Both the position numbers and the translations under genes were made by a program. The notes beneath the pieces were generated by a model. That model made no database searches, was not told the DNA's origin, and worked only from the letters and a program-made list of their open reading frames with translations. DNA of 6,287 nucleotides from positions 1 to 6,287 of the forward strand of contig JAGCLI010000329.1 in assembly GCA_017647065.1 (NCBI GenBank). The letters run 5' to 3'. The stretch is from Bacteroidales bacterium (GTDB taxonomy: Bacteria; Bacteroidota; Bacteroidia; Bacteroidales; P3). Shown here piece by piece: positions 5,511-6,287 of the stretch (within the stretch, counting starts at the first letter, position 1; each line of letters opens with the position of its first letter).

Positions 5511-6287
5511 ATGAAAAAAACCTTATTTATCATCGGTTTATCTGCTATATTTATGGCAGGTTGTCAAAACGGAGAAATGCAAGAAAGAGAAAGACAATTG
5601 CAAGACTCGTTTGCATCGGTTATGTCTGCTAAAAATGCAGAAATGGAAGCCTTTTTCCAACAATTAAACGAAATAGAAACATCTCTAAACGAAGTAACAT
5701 CAGCATATAGTGATGTTGTAGAAAACGCAACTGCTAACGGAGAAACCTCAAAAGATGCAGTAGCAGGAATAAAAGCCAAAATAGCAAACTTAGGCGATAT
5801 TTTAGCAGCAGATAAAGCAAAATTAAAATCTCTAAACAATCAAATCTATCGTGCAAACAAACAAAACAAAGAATTAAAGAACTTTGTGGCATCGTTAGAG
5901 TCAAGAATAGCAGAACAAGAATCACAAATACAAGCCTTAACTAAGGAAATAGAAAAGAAAAACACAACAATCAAAGCCTTAGAAAAAGACGTAGCAACTC
6001 TAAAAGAAGTAGAGAAAAAGAAAAATAAACAAATAGCAGAAATACAAGACGAACAAAACACTGCATACTTTGCAATAGGAACAAAAAAAGAACTTAGAAC
6101 AAAAAATATCGTAGATCGTAAAGGTGGATTCATCGGATTAGGAAAATCTACAGTGCTTGCAAACAATTCAGACTTTGCAGCCTTTACAAAAATCGATACA
6201 AGAAACACACAAGAAATTCCTTTGACAGGAAAAAGAGTTAAAATCGTAACTCCACACGCAGAAACATCTTATTCATTAGAAGGAGCT
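5511..6287 (+). CDS. Coiled-coil lipoprotein of unknown function (3' end outside window)
   Basis: The first 259 residues are visible with no stop before the window edge. The N-terminus is a lipoprotein signal peptide: MKK, a hydrophobic core (LFIIGLSAIF) and the lipobox MAGC with the lipidated Cys at 18. Met at -3 is slightly unusual. After Cys comes QNGEMQERE, which is not a clear Bacteroidota surface-export signal, so periplasmic versus surface placement is open. Residues 22-70 are helical and Gln/Glu-rich; 99-183 is Lys/Glu-rich with hydrophobic heptads and almost no Gly or Pro, a probable coiled coil. A smaller domain follows: AYFAIGTKKELRTKNIVDRK (185-204), GGFIGLGKS (205-213), then FTKIDT and a strand-rich KRVKIVTPHAETSYSLE. 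This resembles uncharacterised Bacteroidota lipoproteins of about 280-300 residues as I recall them, which would place the window edge shortly before the C-terminus. No enzymatic motif is visible. The ATG at 5511 fits the signal peptide and follows a consensus -7 box. It diverges from uvrA. Confidence 0.85.
   Translation, partial: MKKTLFIIGLSAIFMAGCQNGEMQERERQLQDSFASVMSAKNAEMEAFFQQLNEIETSLNEVTSAYSDVVENATANGETSKDAVAGIKAKIANLGDILAADKAKLKSLNNQIYRANKQNKELKNFVASLESRIAEQESQIQALTKEIEKKNTTIKALEKDVATLKEVEKKKNKQIAEIQDEQNTAYFAIGTKKELRTKNIVDRKGGFIGLGKSTVLANNSDFAAFTKIDTRNTQEIPLTGKRVKIVTPHAETSYSLEGA

Noticed and set aside
5564..6208. Minus-strand open frames with hydrophobic, Phe/Ser-rich translations opposite the lipoprotein gene
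   Set aside because: Antisense of Lys/Glu-rich coiled-coil codons naturally reads as Phe/Leu/Ser-rich. Three frames overlap each other and none has a promoter, while the plus-strand frame has a signal peptide, lipobox and promoter.
1..6287. A possible new defence, mobile or biosynthetic system
   Set aside because: Four of the five protein genes belong to known families with separate roles, and their order shows no shared function. No integrase, transposase, terminal repeats, CRISPR repeats or toxin-antitoxin pair is visible on either strand, and the tRNA 3' end has no repeated copy within the window that would indicate an integration site.

Overview
The window reads as ordinary chromosomal DNA from a member of the phylum Bacteroidota (Bacteroidetes). 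It is AT-rich. Gene starts have no Shine-Dalgarno sequence but sit behind A-rich leaders. Three upstream regions carry the phylum's characteristic -7 promoter element (TAnnTTTG), and in two of them a -33 TTTG lies at the usual distance. The proteins are also of Bacteroidota type, including a lipoprotein with a GTKKEL/GGF-(I/L)-G-(I/L)-GK segment that I associate with uncharacterised proteins of this phylum. I cannot name the order or genus with confidence.

Layout from left to right: the 3' end of a GTPase gene (engB/ysxC, 1-213); a phosphofructokinase gene 13 bases later (pfkA, 227-1321), probably in the same transcript; a promoter overlapping the end of pfkA, followed by a six-helix membrane protein of the YitT family (1389-2390); and a perfect hairpin terminator (2408-2440) that works on either strand. 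The minus strand then carries a CAU-anticodon tRNA, most likely Met (2449-2522), with its own promoter, and a full-length uvrA (2586-5408). A divergent intergenic region of about 100 bases separates uvrA from a coiled-coil lipoprotein (5511 to the window end, incomplete).

The genes do not form one pathway. EngB helps assemble the 50S ribosomal subunit, Pfk commits sugar to glycolysis, YitT is a membrane protein of unclear role, UvrA recognises DNA damage in nucleotide excision repair, and the lipoprotein has no known function. I see no mobile element, CRISPR array, phage gene, toxin-antitoxin pair or defence system, and no convincing new multi-gene system. The points most worth a second look are the phosphoryl-donor motifs of Pfk (ATP-type glycine with PPi-type lysine), a UvrA zinc module missing one cysteine, the uncharacterised coiled-coil lipoprotein, and the similar promoter-leader pattern ahead of yitT and the lipoprotein gene.
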